A DNA stretch of 64,000 nucleotides from Candidatus Enterococcus wittei (GCF_002140175.1 NZ_NGMO01000001.1:229686-293685), one strand, 5' to 3'. Shown: positions 8,626-17,787, numbered from the stretch's first letter. The notes: generated by a model from the sequence alone, not told the origin. Numbers and translations: made by a program.

Positions 8626-9097
8626 TTTAATCCTCCTCATAGATACAGGCTGCTATTTCTTCTCAAACAAGAGATCCTGCCATTCCTTCATTTTGGCAAA
8701 AAAATCATTCTCTGACAACTAATTGCAACTATCTGGAAAATAAAAGGTATCCATCAGGAAATATGTCCTCAAGTTGGAATAACTAAATGGTTAAAGAAAA
8801 GTAGAGGTCGGGAAAAGATTTCCCACCACTTGAATCCAAATAAGTAAGTAGAATCACTTTTCTTTTTGTTATCCCATCTAACTCTAAATGGATGTAATAA
8901 GGCTTGCTCAATTTCTGTCTTATTACTCAAAGATAGCCTTTTTTTCACAAGCATAGAAAATGATAATCAGACTGATGCCCTTTGAACCTCAAAAAGCAAA
9001 CACAAAAACAGTCAGGACTTTAAGAAAGTAAGATAGATTTTCTCAAGTCCTGACTTCACCCTCCGAGCTTAACGGGCTATTTACAGTCGTTTGTTTA
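8626..9097. other. Gene-free interval of about 470 bp
   Basis: The interval contains the nox terminator (9003-9054) and the upstream region of the small acidic protein gene. A 61-codon open frame at 8769-8954 has no plausible family or ribosome-binding site and was not accepted. Confidence 0.5.
9003..9054 (-). terminator. nox terminator
   Basis: GTCAGGACTT (9011-9020) pairs with AAGTCCTGAC (9045-9054), with further pairing inside; on the minus strand a TGTTTTTGTGTTT tract follows. It starts 44 nt past the nox stop. Confidence 0.85.
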
Positions 9098-10450
9098 TTA
9101 TTGTTTTGTTTCCATTTCGCCTAAAGCTGCTTGAGCAAGAAGGTTCAAGTAGTTCCAAGGACGGTCAAAATGCGGTTGGAAGAAGAAGTCAGATAAGGCT
9201 AAGTCTTCTACAGTCATTTTGTTTTGGATAGCTAATGACATCGTGTTTGCAGATTGTGTAATATCATATTTAGACATGAACTGCGCACCAACAATACGAT
9301 TGGTTCCTTTTTCATATACCAATTCCATCATAACTTTTTCTGTTGTTGGCATGAATTCTGGGCGATAGTTATCTTCAAATAAAGTCGCTTGAACATCTAA
9401 GTTGTTCATTGGCGCACTTTCTTTTGTTACGCCAGTTGAGCCAATCGTCCAACCAAATAAGTAAAGACCTGAAGTACCTTGTGTTCCTCGATAAGCCATT
9501 TTGTTTTCTGTCAAATTGTTTCCTACTAATAAACCTTGACGAACCGCATTTGTAGCTAAAGGAATATAGTTTTGGGTACCACTTGGATTGTAATGAACAA
9601 CCGTAGAATCTCCAGCTGCAAAAATGTCTGGATCGCTTGTTTGCATATATTCATTCACTTTGATCGCACCATTTGGTAAAGTATCTACTTTTCCTTGGAT
9701 CAATGTCGTATTTGGTCTAAACCCTACACATAAGATCACCATATCAGCGTCAAATGATTCACTCGGTGTCGTTACTTGTTTTACTTTACCATTTTCATCA
9801 GCAACGAATTCAGTCACGTTTTCACCAAGTGCTAAGGTAACCCCACGATCAACTAATTCTTTTTCTAGTACATCAGTAAACGGTTGATCCAAGTATTTGT
9901 TTAAAATACGATCTAAGCCATCGATCAATGTAACTTGTTTACCCGATTCAACAAACGCTTCTACTAATTCGATCCCGATGTAACCTCCGCCGACGATCAC
10001 TACTTTATTTGCGTCTTTGGCTTTTTCAATGATTTCATTTGCCTGATTATAGTTTTTACATAAAAGAACATTTTCAGATTCGATTCCTTTGATTGGTGGA
10101 ATGATTGGCCAAGAACCTGTTGTCATGACTAATTTGTCATACTCGACCGTTTCAGTTTCACCAGTCTTCAAATCTTTTGCGGTAACTTTTTTGTTTTCTG
10201 TGTCTACATCTGTTACGTCATGTTCCATTTTCACTGTTGCTCCTAATGAAGCAAGTTCTTCAGGGTTAGAGTAAAATAAGCCAGCTGGATCTTTTACTAC
10301 GCCACCGACATATAATGCAATTCCACAAGATAAAAATGAAACATTATCATTACGTTCATATACAGTCACTTGCGCTTCTGGGTTATTTTTAAGAATGCTT
10401 TTTACAGCTGCTGTTCCTGCATGAGTACAACCAATTACTACTACTTTCAT
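9098..10450 (-). CDS. nox: NADH oxidase, water-forming (NoxE type)
   Basis: This 450-residue flavoprotein reduces O2 to 2 H2O with two NADH, regenerating NAD+ and detoxifying oxygen in the cytoplasm. Seen: an N-terminal FAD-binding GxGxxG-like stretch (VVIGCTHAG), the redox-active cysteine in SFLSCGIALYVGG (Cys42), a second Rossmann motif VVIVGGGYIGIE for NADH, the FAD motif DIFAAGDS and the C-terminal dimerisation domain ending FFFQPHFDRPWNYLN. It resembles E. faecalis Nox more than NADH peroxidase, which lacks the CTHAG/SCGIALYVGG wording. The start at 10450 follows ATCGGAGGGACACAC; the longer frame has no ribosome-binding site. A palindrome with TTGTGAA arms lies about 80 bp upstream. Confidence 0.95.
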   Translation of the reverse strand: MKVVVIGCTHAGTAAVKSILKNNPEAQVTVYERNDNVSFLSCGIALYVGGVVKDPAGLFYSNPEELASLGATVKMEHDVTDVDTENKKVTAKDLKTGETETVEYDKLVMTTGSWPIIPPIKGIESENVLLCKNYNQANEIIEKAKDANKVVIVGGGYIGIELVEAFVESGKQVTLIDGLDRILNKYLDQPFTDVLEKELVDRGVTLALGENVTEFVADENGKVKQVTTPSESFDADMVILCVGFRPNTTLIQGKVDTLPNGAIKVNEYMQTSDPDIFAAGDSTVVHYNPSGTQNYIPLATNAVRQGLLVGNNLTENKMAYRGTQGTSGLYLFGWTIGSTGVTKESAPMNNLDVQATLFEDNYRPEFMPTTEKVMMELVYEKGTNRIVGAQFMSKYDITQSANTMSLAIQNKMTVEDLALSDFFFQPHFDRPWNYLNLLAQAALGEMETKQ

Positions 10451-10528
10451 GTGTGTCCCTCCGATAAACGATTTGTCCTTTGACATTCCTTACTATACCA
10501 AAAATAAAACGTATCCAATAGTTTAATG

Positions 10529-10544
10529 CTTGTGAATTCACAAG
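10529..10544. promoter_or_regulatory. Perfect palindrome upstream of nox (possible redox operator)
   Basis: CTTGTGAATTCACAAG is a perfect 16-bp palindrome. Its half sites TTGTGAA/TTCACAA equal those of Rex operators, but the canonical 4-bp spacer is absent. Two more TTGTGAAT copies lie within 105 bp. Confidence 0.45.
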
Positions 10545-10748
10545 AGCCAACTTGTTGTTTTATGCGCTTTTATTTTTAAAAGTACTTTATTTACAGGCTT
10601 TTTATTGTGAATGTAATAACTATAGGTGAACTGCTTGTGAATAAAAGAAAAAAGTTGGAAATATATCTCATCACTTCTTCTGATTTTATCTCTTAGCGCT
10701 CCTTTCCATCCCCTTTTCATCCGAAATCTATTGTAAACCAGTTTCGAC

Positions 10749-10805
10749 AAAAAAAGAGCCGAATCATTCTGGATTAAGAAAAACTAGTTCCAGAATGATT
10801 CAGCT
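10749..10805 (-). terminator. perR terminator
   Basis: AGCCGAATCATTCTGGA pairs with TCCAGAATGATTCAGCT; on the minus strand a run of seven or more T follows. It lies 90 nt after the perR stop. Confidence 0.85.
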
Positions 10806-10894
10806 TGTTTATAGACTTGCATTATTTATTTTTAACTACACCTTGAATATACTGATAGTGACAGAAACTTCTCTTAAACACATCAAGAGTTAAA

Positions 10895-11326
10895 TCAATT
10901 ACTTTCTTTACAATTCGGACACAATCCATAGAGTTCTAATCGATGTTCGTGGATCTCAAAGTCAGTCAAACGCCCCGCAGCCATTTCGATGTCTTCTAGA
11001 CCAGGATAATGAAAGTCAACGATCTTTCCGCAATTCTCACAGATCACATGATAATGACGTTGTGAACTAAAGTCAAAGCGACTTGAAGCATCTCCATATT
11101 TCATCTCTTGAACAAAACCAATACTGGTAAATAATCTGAGATTGTTATACACGGTCGCAACACTCATATTGGGAAAACGATGTTCTAATGCGCGATAAAT
11201 TTCATCAGCGGTTGGATGTGAACGGTTTTCAATCAAATATTCTAATACCGCATAACGTTGAGGTGTAATTCGAATATTTTCTTTTTTTAAACGTTCAATT
11301 GCTTCTTCCACTTTCCTATTTTCCAT
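10895..11326 (-). CDS. perR: Peroxide-responsive Fur-family repressor PerR
   Basis: This 143-residue protein represses oxidative-stress genes until Fe-catalysed histidine oxidation by peroxide releases it. Seen: the winged helix with [30 protein letters not shown], the metal-sensing segment DASSRFDF...[20 protein letters not shown], and a structural zinc site made of CENC and CPNC. The pattern follows Bacillus PerR closely ([20 protein letters not shown]), so PerR is preferred over Fur or Zur. The ATG at 11326 is used, with AAGGTGGGG about 10 nt upstream; an in-frame GTG 15 nt earlier overlaps that site. It is monocistronic, with its own terminator. Confidence 0.93.
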   Translation of the reverse strand: MENRKVEEAIERLKKENIRITPQRYAVLEYLIENRSHPTADEIYRALEHRFPNMSVATVYNNLRLFTSIGFVQEMKYGDASSRFDFSSQRHYHVICENCGKIVDFHYPGLEDIEMAAGRLTDFEIHEHRLELYGLCPNCKESN

Positions 11327-11661
11327 ATAAATAAACCCCACCTTATTCTTCTTGTCTTATCATACTATGTTTATTTTTTAAAATCTACTCAATTAAAAAG
11401 AAATCTGAAAGAATTTTTGAAAGCTCCATTACTATAGAATTAAAAGATTCGTTTTTCTAAAAATAAACAAATATTGTATAAATAGTCAAGTCTTAACCTT
11501 AAGTCTAATAAATTTGCAAAAGCGATCTCCAAATATCCACCTTTGTTCTGTTGATCACTTCCGCTTCCTATCTTTTTTTGGTACAAAAAAGCCAACCTCA
11601 TCTTACTATCAAGTGGTTGGCTTTTCATGTATTTCTTATTTTGATCAATCTACAATTATTT
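11327..11661. other. Intergenic region between cysK and perR
   Basis: It contains the cysK terminator at 11585-11625 and the A+T-rich perR upstream region. I looked for a PerR box and found no convincing one. The 62-codon frame at 11440-11628 runs through the terminator and is rejected. Confidence 0.5.
11585..11625 (-). terminator. cysK terminator
   Basis: AAAAAAGCCAACC pairs with GGTTGGCTTTT across a 17-nt loop; the minus-strand T-run is formed by the A-tract at the low end. Confidence 0.85.
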
Positions 11662-12591
11662 TCATTCTGTTTCTTGATATAACGGCGTAGATAAATAACG
11701 TTCACCGTTATCAGGAATGACAGTTAGCACCTTTTTATCAGGGCCTAATTCTTTGGCTAAGCGAATCGCTGCTGCCACGGCGGCTCCACCTGAGATGCCA
11801 ACGAGGATCCCTTCTTCATATCCCATTGCTCTTGCTGTCTGCATGGCTTCATCACTCGTTACAGACAATACTTGATCGTACACTTGAGTATCTAGCGTAT
11901 CAGGCACAAAGCCAGTCCCGATCCCTTGGATTTTATGTGTTCCTGGTTCTTTTCCTTCTAAGACCGCTGATTCAGCGGGCTCGACTCCGACGATTTTGAT
12001 CCCTGGATAAATCCGTTTTAGCTCATGTCCTACACCAGTGATAGTCCCACCTGTGCCGATCCCCGCAACAAATGCATCTAACCCATTGACTCCGAAAGCA
12101 TCTTTGATTTCTGGGCCTGTTGTCTTTTCATGAATCATTGGGTTTGCTGGATTTTCAAATTGCAATGGTAAGAAGTAGCCATTTTCTTCAGCTAAACGTT
12201 TGGCTTCTTTGATTGAACCGCTAATGCCTTCTGTTCCAGGCGTTAAAATCAATTCTGCCCCGTATCCTTTCATCAACAAGCGACGTTCGATACTCATGGT
12301 TTCAGGCATAACGATTTTTACCTTATACCCTTTTGCCACACCAACCATCGCCAGTCCGATCCCTGTATTCCCTGATGTAGGTTCTATAATCGTGTCCCCA
12401 GGATTCAATACCCCATCATGCTCAGCTTTTTCGATCATACTCAGTGCAATGCGATCTTTCACACTACCTCCAGGATTAAAAAATTCTAGTTTCACAAAGA
12501 CTTCTGCGGCATCTTGTGGTACTAATTTATTTAATTTAACGATCGGTGTTTTGCCAATCAACTCTGTAATTGAATGATAAATGTGTGTCAT
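11662..12591 (-). CDS. cysK: Cysteine synthase A (O-acetylserine sulfhydrylase)
   Basis: This 309-residue PLP enzyme makes cysteine from O-acetylserine and sulfide. Seen: the PLP lysine in [11 protein letters not shown], the substrate loop PTSGNTGIG, the phosphate-binding GTGGTITG and the C-terminal [10 protein letters not shown]. Its length is typical of CysK. CTTAAGGGGGAAGAAAA precedes the ATG. It stands alone, with a terminator downstream and no cysE beside it. Cystathionine beta-synthase-like relatives are longer, and CysM would lack several of these exact motifs. Confidence 0.95.
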   Translation of the reverse strand: MTHIYHSITELIGKTPIVKLNKLVPQDAAEVFVKLEFFNPGGSVKDRIALSMIEKAEHDGVLNPGDTIIEPTSGNTGIGLAMVGVAKGYKVKIVMPETMSIERRLLMKGYGAELILTPGTEGISGSIKEAKRLAEENGYFLPLQFENPANPMIHEKTTGPEIKDAFGVNGLDAFVAGIGTGGTITGVGHELKRIYPGIKIVGVEPAESAVLEGKEPGTHKIQGIGTGFVPDTLDTQVYDQVLSVTSDEAMQTARAMGYEEGILVGISGGAAVAAAIRLAKELGPDKKVLTVIPDNGERYLSTPLYQETE

Positions 12592-12674
12592 TTTTCTTCC
12601 CCCTTAAGATTTAACTCTCTTTAATCTTAATACAAAATCAAGACATCTGCGAATGTTTCGCTTTTAAAAAAGGA

Positions 12675-12845
12675 AAGAGCGTGGAACAAAAGTATTTTTT
12701 ACTCTTGTTTCACGCTCTAAATTCGTATAATCGGCGAAATCAGAAGCACTTTCTTCGATAATAAGCCGAAATTCACAAAAATTTGAAAAGTAATTTTCGT
12801 GAATCCCTTCTTATTTCTCGGAGTTTACCGATTCTGTCCCTTTTT
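12675..12845 (-). repeat. ~170-bp double-hairpin interspersed repeat, copy B (inverted)
   Basis: Reverse-complement relative of copies A and C: it begins AAGAGCGTGGAACAAAAGTA, pairs this with TACTTTT-like and CACGCTCT segments, then continues to CGGAGTTTACCGATTCTGTCC at the far end. It sits between cysK and the GH73 gene and may act as their terminator. Differences from A are scattered substitutions, not indels, which suggests an old but intact copy. Confidence 0.85.
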
Positions 12846-12867
12846 ATTTTATTATGAATGATATACT

Positions 12868-13740
12868 TTAAACGTTCAATTCCTGACCAACTACTAGAGA
12901 ATAATTTGACATGGACATTCCATTTTTAGCCATTAAATCATCAACTGACAACCCAAATTTTTGGGCAATATCCCAAAATGTATCGCCAGAGACGACTGTA
13001 TAACTTTGACTGCTAGTAGTCGTAGTGGTAGATGATGAAGTCGTTGTTGTTGTCGTACTACTACTTGTAGTTGTAGTTGTCGTTGACCCAGTTGATGGTG
13101 TATCAAAACGTGTGAGATTATACGTATTGATCAATGTGTTCAATTTTGATCCGTAATTTGGATCAGTTGCGTAGCGCCCAGTTAAGTAAGATGTCGCATC
13201 GTAAAAACTTGTGGTATTACTTTTCCATACACCCGCATAATGATAATCTCCCGTTGAAAAACTAGTAGATCGCAAAACATTGGCATGATCTTGGAAAGAT
13301 TCCCAATAAGAAGAATACTGACGAAAAGGTTCATTCAGTGTCACCCATTGGCCGTTCAAATATTCTTGGGTATTCATATACACGACTTGTTGACTAGAAT
13401 GGCCTTTTACACCGAATAAATTATAATACGGCGCACTAGATAACCCTGAAGTGCCATATGCACTTTCAAGTAATGCTTGAGCGATCATAACAGAAGCATA
13501 TAAATCATTACTTGCGGCTACTTCAGAAGCAGCCCAACCGATTTGGTTGATGAAAGCTTGAGGATCCGCACTTGTTTGTGTTCCTTGTTCATCGGCACGG
13601 ACTTGTTGTGGTGCTGCTGTAACCATCATTGGCCCAACTAATAGGCTTGTTCCCACTAAAGGAGCGATGGCTTTCTTGTTGAGAACCATGGTCCGTTTAG
13701 GCCTATGATGTCGTGCGCTACGGGTTTTCAGCTCTTGCAT
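12868..13740 (-). CDS. Secreted N-acetylglucosaminidase-type cell-wall hydrolase (GH73 + LysM)
   Basis: This 290-residue exported protein has a basic N-terminus and hydrophobic stretch (about 20-45) with likely cleavage after QVRA (residue 49), a GH73 domain (about 55-212) with the catalytic Glu92 in QALLESAYGTS and the SAPYYNLFGVKG signature, a 35-residue Ser/Thr-only linker (about 213-246) and a single C-terminal LysM (247-290, YTVVSGDTFWDIAQKFG). It should bind and cleave peptidoglycan. The family resembles enterococcal muramidase-2/AtlA-type hydrolases, which usually carry several LysM repeats, so this is a short version. Start: CTGAGGAGGAATTCGA before the ATG. The linker is encoded by trinucleotide-rich DNA that may vary in length. 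Confidence 0.92.
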   Translation of the reverse strand: MQELKTRSARHHRPKRTMVLNKKAIAPLVGTSLLVGPMMVTAAPQQVRADEQGTQTSADPQAFINQIGWAASEVAASNDLYASVMIAQALLESAYGTSGLSSAPYYNLFGVKGHSSQQVVYMNTQEYLNGQWVTLNEPFRQYSSYWESFQDHANVLRSTSFSTGDYHYAGVWKSNTTSFYDATSYLTGRYATDPNYGSKLNTLINTYNLTRFDTPSTGSTTTTTTSSSTTTTTTSSSTTTTTSSQSYTVVSGDTFWDIAQKFGLSVDDLMAKNGMSMSNYSLVVGQELNV

Positions 13741-13943
13741 TCGAATTCCTCCTCAGAATAATACACTAAATAAAAAAAAACTTCTTAAATTAAACTTAAT
13801 CATTTAAATTATACGTTTAATTTTATATAAACTCAAACTAATACGCAAACTTTTACCTTTTGTAATCTAAGTGTAATAAAAAAGAAACAAAAAGTTACGC
13901 AATCCATATTTTATAAAATATTCTGACTTTTCATTTCCTTTAC

Positions 13944-13987
13944 AAAAAAACAGAAGATCTAGCAAACCTCTTGCTAAGATCTCCTGC
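13944..13987 (-). terminator. tkt terminator
   Basis: CAGAAGATCTAGCAA pairs with TTGCTAAGATCTCCTG; on the minus strand seven T follow. It lies about 24 nt after the tkt stop. Confidence 0.9.
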
Positions 13988-14010
13988 TTTCGCTAAAGAT
14001 AACAAATTGA

Positions 14011-16005
14011 TTATAGTTGGTTATACGTATTCACTACGTTGTCTACAGTAAATCCAAATTCTTCAAGGATTTTAGCTCCTGGAGCAGAGGCACCGAAATG
14101 ATCAATTGTAATTGTTTTTCCTTCTGTTCCTACATAACGTTCCCAGCCAAATGAAGTGGCTGCTTCAATCGCTACACGCTTCTTCACTGCTTTTGGCAAT
14201 ACTGTTTCTTTATATTCTGCTGATTGATTTTCGAACAAATCAAAACTTGGCATCGATACAACAGACACATCTTTACCATTTTCAGCCAACACTTTTTGTG
14301 CTTTGACCGCCAAATCAACTTCCGCACCAGTAGCAATCAAAATCCCTTCAGGCTGTTCCCCTTTTGCTGGTGAAAGTACATAGGCACCTTTTGGAACCAT
14401 AGTATCAGCCACTTCTTTCGTTGATGGTAGGACTGGTAAGTTTTGACGACTTAATACCAATATCGTCGGTGTTTCTGTCGATTCCATTGCCACTTTCCAA
14501 GCTGCACGTGTTTCGTTTCCATCAGCTGGACGTATCACATGGATATCAGGCATGCATCTTACAGAAGCTAATTGTTCCACTGGTTCATGAGTCGGACCAT
14601 CTTCACCAACAGCTACTGAATCATGGGTTAGAACATAAATGACCGGTGTATTTTGGATCGCAGCTAAACGGACTGCTGGACGCAAGTAGTCAACGAAAAC
14701 GAAGAAAGTTCCGCCGTAAATACGTGTTCCTCCATGCAATTGGATACCATTCATGGCTGATGCCATGGCAAATTCACGAACACCAAACCAAATATTGCGA
14801 CCTTCGTAATGTTCAGGGGTAAAGTCTTTATCAGCTGTGACCATCGTGTTATTTGAACCGGATAAGTCAGCTGATCCACCCCAAAAACTTGGGATTGCTT
14901 TAGATAATTCTTGGATTACTTCTTTACTTGAAACTCGACTTGCCTGACTTTCTCCAACTTCATAAGTAGGAAGTTCAGCATCCCAGTTTTCAGGTAATTT
15001 GCCATCAAAGGCATCTTCGAATTGTTGTGCTAATTCAGGATAAGCAGCTTTATATTCGGCAAACATTTCACGCCAAGCATTTTCTGCTTTCTCTCCTTCT
15101 TCTACCATTGTTTGGCGGAAACGTTCCGCTACTTCTTCTGGTACAGTAAATTCAGGATAAGACCAGCCATATACTTCTTTCGCTTTTTTGATTCCTTCTA
15201 ATCCAAGAGGTGCGCCATGGACAGCCGAAGTACCTTCGTTAGGTGCACCAAATCCAATAACAGTTTTAACTTCGATCAGCGTTGGTTTTTCAGTTTCTGC
15301 CTTAGCTGCTTCAATTGCTTTTGAGATTGCTTCTAAGTCGTTGCCGTCTTTAACTAAGATATGTTGCCAACCATAAGCTTCAAAACGGGCACCTACATTT
15401 TCAGTAAATGCTTTTGAGGTTGGGCCATCTAATGAGATATCATTTGAATCATATAAAACGATTAGTTTGCCAAGTTTCATATGGCCTGCCATGGAGCTTG
15501 CTTCTTGAGAAACACCTTCCATTAGGTCCCCATCACCGCATAGCGCATACGTATAATGATCCATCACTTTGTAATCATCTTTATTATAAGTAGCTGCTAG
15601 ATGAGCTTCAGCCATTGCCATACCAACAGCCATTGCAATCCCTTGACCTAGTGGTCCAGTCGTTGCTTCCACACCGTCTGTATGGTGTACTTCAGGATGT
15701 CCTGGCGTTCTTGATTCCCATTGGCGAAATTGTTTTAAGTCATCAATCGTCACTTGATAGCCTGCTAGATGCAATAAACTGTAGAGCATAGCAGAACCAT
15801 GCCCTGCTGAAAGTACAAATCGATCACGATCCGCCCAGTTTTTTGAAGTCTTTGGATTCACTTTCAAGTGTTTTGTCCATAGTGCATAAGCCATAGGCGC
15901 TGCTCCCATTGGTAATCCTGGGTGTCCTGAATTTGCTTTTTGTACTGCATCCACACTTAACGTACGGATCGTATTCACTCCAAGTTGGTCTATTTTATCA
16001 AACAA
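14011..16005 (-). CDS. tkt: Transketolase
   Basis: This 664-residue TPP enzyme transfers two-carbon units between ketoses and aldoses in the pentose phosphate pathway. Seen: [16 protein letters not shown] at the N-terminus, the TPP motif [18 protein letters not shown]...NDIS, the central pyrimidine domain with [15 protein letters not shown] and [16 protein letters not shown], and the C-terminal domain. The initiation codon appears to be TTG at 16005, with GGAGGGG ending 5 nt upstream; no ATG is available near that site. The lexA-DUF896-tkt neighbourhood is also found in Bacillus. Confidence 0.95.
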   Translation of the reverse strand: MFDKIDQLGVNTIRTLSVDAVQKANSGHPGLPMGAAPMAYALWTKHLKVNPKTSKNWADRDRFVLSAGHGSAMLYSLLHLAGYQVTIDDLKQFRQWESRTPGHPEVHHTDGVEATTGPLGQGIAMAVGMAMAEAHLAATYNKDDYKVMDHYTYALCGDGDLMEGVSQEASSMAGHMKLGKLIVLYDSNDISLDGPTSKAFTENVGARFEAYGWQHILVKDGNDLEAISKAIEAAKAETEKPTLIEVKTVIGFGAPNEGTSAVHGAPLGLEGIKKAKEVYGWSYPEFTVPEEVAERFRQTMVEEGEKAENAWREMFAEYKAAYPELAQQFEDAFDGKLPENWDAELPTYEVGESQASRVSSKEVIQELSKAIPSFWGGSADLSGSNNTMVTADKDFTPEHYEGRNIWFGVREFAMASAMNGIQLHGGTRIYGGTFFVFVDYLRPAVRLAAIQNTPVIYVLTHDSVAVGEDGPTHEPVEQLASVRCMPDIHVIRPADGNETRAAWKVAMESTETPTILVLSRQNLPVLPSTKEVADTMVPKGAYVLSPAKGEQPEGILIATGAEVDLAVKAQKVLAENGKDVSVVSMPSFDLFENQSAEYKETVLPKAVKKRVAIEAATSFGWERYVGTEGKTITIDHFGASAPGAKILEEFGFTVDNVVNTYNQL

Positions 16006-16105
16006 TCTAACCCCTCCAGTAATTTAGGTTTTTTTTACCTATATTCTACACTTACATATTTTATAAGATACGACTCGAAAAAGCAATGTTTTTTAGTATT
16101 TTTTA

Positions 16106-16357
16106 CTAAAAGTTGTCCTTTCGATTGTGTAAGCCTTTTTTCTTTTGGATTTCTTTCAGTTTTTCAGGTGTCACATCATTTCCGTCTGGATCAACAACTT
16201 TCATTCCTTCGATGTGGTGTCTCATTCCCGAACGAAAGGCACTTAAATAAGCTTCTCTCAATTGTGCTTGTTCTTTTTCTTCTGCTGGTGTCAGTCCTTC
16301 TTCTTTCTTTTTGCGGGCTAACTGATTGATGCGTTCAATTTTCTCAGGTGATAACAT
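16106..16357 (-). CDS. DUF896 (YnzC family) small protein
   Basis: This 83-residue, highly charged helical protein begins [38 protein letters not shown] and continues [21 protein letters not shown], the DUF896/UPF0291 pattern. Its molecular role is unknown; in Bacillus the homologue ynzC lies in the SOS-induced yneA-yneB-ynzC operon divergent from lexA. Here it is also divergent from lexA, with the LexA box (16435-16448) between them, but yneA and yneB are absent. The start at 16357 follows AAAGGAGGGGTGGAA; an in-frame GTG two codons earlier is possible. Confidence 0.93.
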   Translation of the reverse strand: MLSPEKIERINQLARKKKEEGLTPAEEKEQAQLREAYLSAFRSGMRHHIEGMKVVDPDGNDVTPEKLKEIQKKKGLHNRKDNF

Positions 16358-16434
16358 TTCCACCCCTCCTTTTGCTTCTACTTCATATTATATAAAAAAG
16401 AGAAAAAAAACAACTAAATCCAACGAACTTCATG

Positions 16435-16448
16435 CGAACATTTGTTTG
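16435..16448. promoter_or_regulatory. LexA box between DUF896 and lexA
   Basis: CGAACATTTGTTTG matches 13 of 14 positions of the Firmicute SOS box CGAACRNRYGTTYG. It overlaps the -35 of the lexA promoter (TTGAAA 16446-16451, 17-nt spacer, TACTAT 16469-16474), so it fits LexA autorepression. Confidence 0.8.
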
Positions 16449-16504
16449 AAATCATACATTTTGTATGGTACTATCTAGTTATCAAGTGAAAGAAGGTGTA
16501 CCTT

Positions 16505-17128
16505 GTGGCCCGACAAACTGAAACAAGACAAATCGAAGTCTTACGATATATTCATGAACAAGTAAACCAAAAAGGCTATCCTCCAACTGTCCGTGAAATT
16601 GGAGAAGCAGTGCAACTCTCTTCTACCTCTACTGTCCACGGTCATCTTGCAAGACTAGAAAAAAAAGGATTTATCCAAAGAGACCCTACAAAACCACGTG
16701 CCATCGAGTTGACACAACAAGGATTAGCAAAAATCGGCATCAGACCCTCTACTATCCCTGTATTAGGTGTAGTAACAGCGGGTGAACCGATTTTAGCAGT
16801 CGAAGAAGCTTCTGACTTTTTCCCGGTGCCTCCAAATCTTTCTTCCGAAGAAGGAAGTTTGTTTATGTTGACGATCCGCGGTGAAAGTATGATCAATGCT
16901 GGGATATTAGACGGAGACAACGTAATTGTACGCAAACAAGAAACAGCACAAAATGGGGATATCGTTATTGCTATGACTGACGAAGACGAAGCAACTTGCA
17001 AACGTTTCTACAAAGAAAAAGACCATTTCCGTCTACAACCAGAAAATGATTTATTAGAACCGATCATTCTTGATCAGGTAGCTATTTTAGGTCGTGTCGT
17101 TGGACTGTACCGCAGTCACATTTATTAA
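16505..17128 (+). CDS. lexA: SOS repressor LexA
   Basis: This 207-residue repressor of the DNA-damage response self-cleaves when RecA filaments form. Seen: a winged helix ([27 protein letters not shown]), the cleavage site VTAGEPI (Ala92-Gly93) and the Ser/Lys dyad in [10 protein letters not shown] (Ser128) and EATCKRFYK (Lys166). I prefer the GTG at 16505, which gives VARQTETRQ and has GAAGG 6-7 nt upstream; another GTG at 16496 is in frame. A LexA box overlaps its promoter. Confidence 0.96.
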   Translation: MARQTETRQIEVLRYIHEQVNQKGYPPTVREIGEAVQLSSTSTVHGHLARLEKKGFIQRDPTKPRAIELTQQGLAKIGIRPSTIPVLGVVTAGEPILAVEEASDFFPVPPNLSSEEGSLFMLTIRGESMINAGILDGDNVIVRKQETAQNGDIVIAMTDEDEATCKRFYKEKDHFRLQPENDLLEPIILDQVAILGRVVGLYRSHIY

Positions 17129-17241
17129 AATAAGAACATTAGTGCATTCGTTTTTTGGGAGACGAGCTAGTCAATTAATCCTTTCTCTTAAATAAACGTT
17201 ACTCCATCAGCAGAACTTCGGTGAACAACAGCTCTTTCAAT

Positions 17242-17300
17242 AATAAGCCGAAGAATCCGAAAATAGGCAAACTATTTTCGAATTCTTCAGCTTATTTTTC
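17242..17300 (+). terminator. lexA-downstream hairpin, repeat-family member
   Basis: AATAAGCCGAAGAATCCGAA continues into AAATAG and pairs with CTATTTTCG-AATTCTTCAGCTTATTTTT. Same sequence family as the hairpins at 5818, 33125 and 63132. Confidence 0.75.
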
Positions 17301-17418
17301 AGGACAAAAAACAAAAATCTCCTCATTTGTCTTATCTATCCCTCTCTAAATCTATTTAACTTCGATTGATCATCTTCACATATTTTCTTTTTAATCTCTC
17401 ATTTTCGAATATTTCCTC

Positions 17419-17447
17419 TTTACAAAGCGAACAAAAGTTCGTATACT
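17419..17447 (+). promoter_or_regulatory. SigmaA promoter of the SOS-controlled membrane protein gene
   Basis: -35 TTTACA (17419-17424), 17-nt spacer, -10 TATACT (17442-17447). The whole spacer downstream of the first 3 nt is occupied by LexA box 1. Confidence 0.8.
17428..17441. promoter_or_regulatory. LexA box 1
   Basis: CGAACAAAAGTTCG matches 13 of 14 positions of CGAACRNRYGTTYG and lies exactly between the -35 and -10 hexamers. Confidence 0.8.
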
Positions 17448-17454
17448 ATAAATA

Positions 17455-17468
17455 CGAACTACTGTTCG
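17455..17468. promoter_or_regulatory. LexA box 2
   Basis: CGAACTACTGTTCG has both perfect CGAAC/GTTCG arms with the right 4-nt centre (12 of 14 to consensus). It overlaps the expected transcription start, 27 bp from box 1. Confidence 0.75.
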
Positions 17469-17492
17469 CATTCTATAAAGAGGTGACTATTC

Positions 17493-17711
17493 ATGAAATC
17501 AATGAGACGTTTTGGTTTAGTATTAATGGTTTTATTTTTAGGTATTATTATTGGTAATTTTGGTATACGTCCAGCGTTGTTGGTTTTTGTTCCGTTATTT
17601 ACATTATGGTTCATGTTGTGGGATGAAAAAAAATACCGTCAATCGGAGCGTCAGCGGAGTCATGAAGAGACTTTTTATCATGAATCTTATTACAGTTCCA
17701 GGCATTCATAA
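17493..17711 (+). CDS. Small membrane protein under dual LexA-box control (candidate SOS effector)
   Basis: This 72-residue protein has a short basic N-terminus (MKSMRRF), two hydrophobic helices (about 8-24 and 28-42) and a polar, Arg/Glu/His/Tyr-rich tail of about 28 residues. I do not recognise a named family. Expression is well supported: sigmaA promoter with one LexA box in its spacer and a second at the start site, AAAGAGGTGACTATTC before the ATG and a strong terminator after the stop. Beside lexA, Bacillus carries yneA, a small SOS-induced membrane division inhibitor; that gene is missing here. A role as an SOS-induced division or membrane effector is inference: YneA has one helix and a LysM, whereas this has two helices and no LysM. 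Confidence 0.85.
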   Translation: MKSMRRFGLVLMVLFLGIIIGNFGIRPALLVFVPLFTLWFMLWDEKKYRQSERQRSHEETFYHESYYSSRHS

Positions 17712-17748
17712 ATGAACGGTTTCCGTTCGTACATCAGGAGATAAAAAT

Positions 17749-17787
17749 AAAAGCAAACGATAGAAAATCTATTCGTTTGCTTTTTTG
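17749..17787 (+). terminator. Terminator of the SOS-controlled membrane protein gene
   Basis: AAGCAAACGA pairs with TCGTTTGCTT and is followed by TTTTTTG; an inner TAG/CTA stem extends it. Confidence 0.9.

Larger units (their letters stand above)
10451..10894. other. Intergenic region between perR and nox
   Basis: The region holds the nox promoter area (a TATAGT -10-like hexamer on the minus strand near 10490), a perfect 16-bp palindrome (10529-10544), two further TTGTGAAT copies (10605-10612, 10635-10642) and the perR terminator (10749-10805). No gene is supported. Confidence 0.6.
17129..17492. other. Intergenic region downstream of lexA
   Basis: It holds a repeat-family hairpin (17242-17300) that probably terminates lexA, a stretch at about 17195-17245 weakly similar to the ~170-bp repeat (ACTCCATCAGCAGAAC, CTCTTTCAATAATAAGCC), and the two-LexA-box promoter of the next gene (17419-17468). 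Confidence 0.6.

Noticed and set aside
8769..8954. 61-codon open frame on the minus strand
   Set aside because: No ribosome-binding site or recognisable features.
10529..10544. Canonical Rex operator
   Set aside because: Half-sites match but the 4-bp spacer is missing, so it is reported only as a possible redox operator.
10538..10750. 70-codon open frame on the minus strand upstream of nox
   Set aside because: Overlaps the palindrome region and has Lys/Tyr-rich random-looking composition.
11440..11628. 62-codon open frame on the minus strand
   Set aside because: Begins inside the cysK terminator hairpin.
17714..17728. GAACGG-TTT-CCGTTC inverted repeat as a third LexA box
   Set aside because: The arms are separated by the wrong distance for the CGAAC-N4-GTTCG consensus and it lies after the stop codon.
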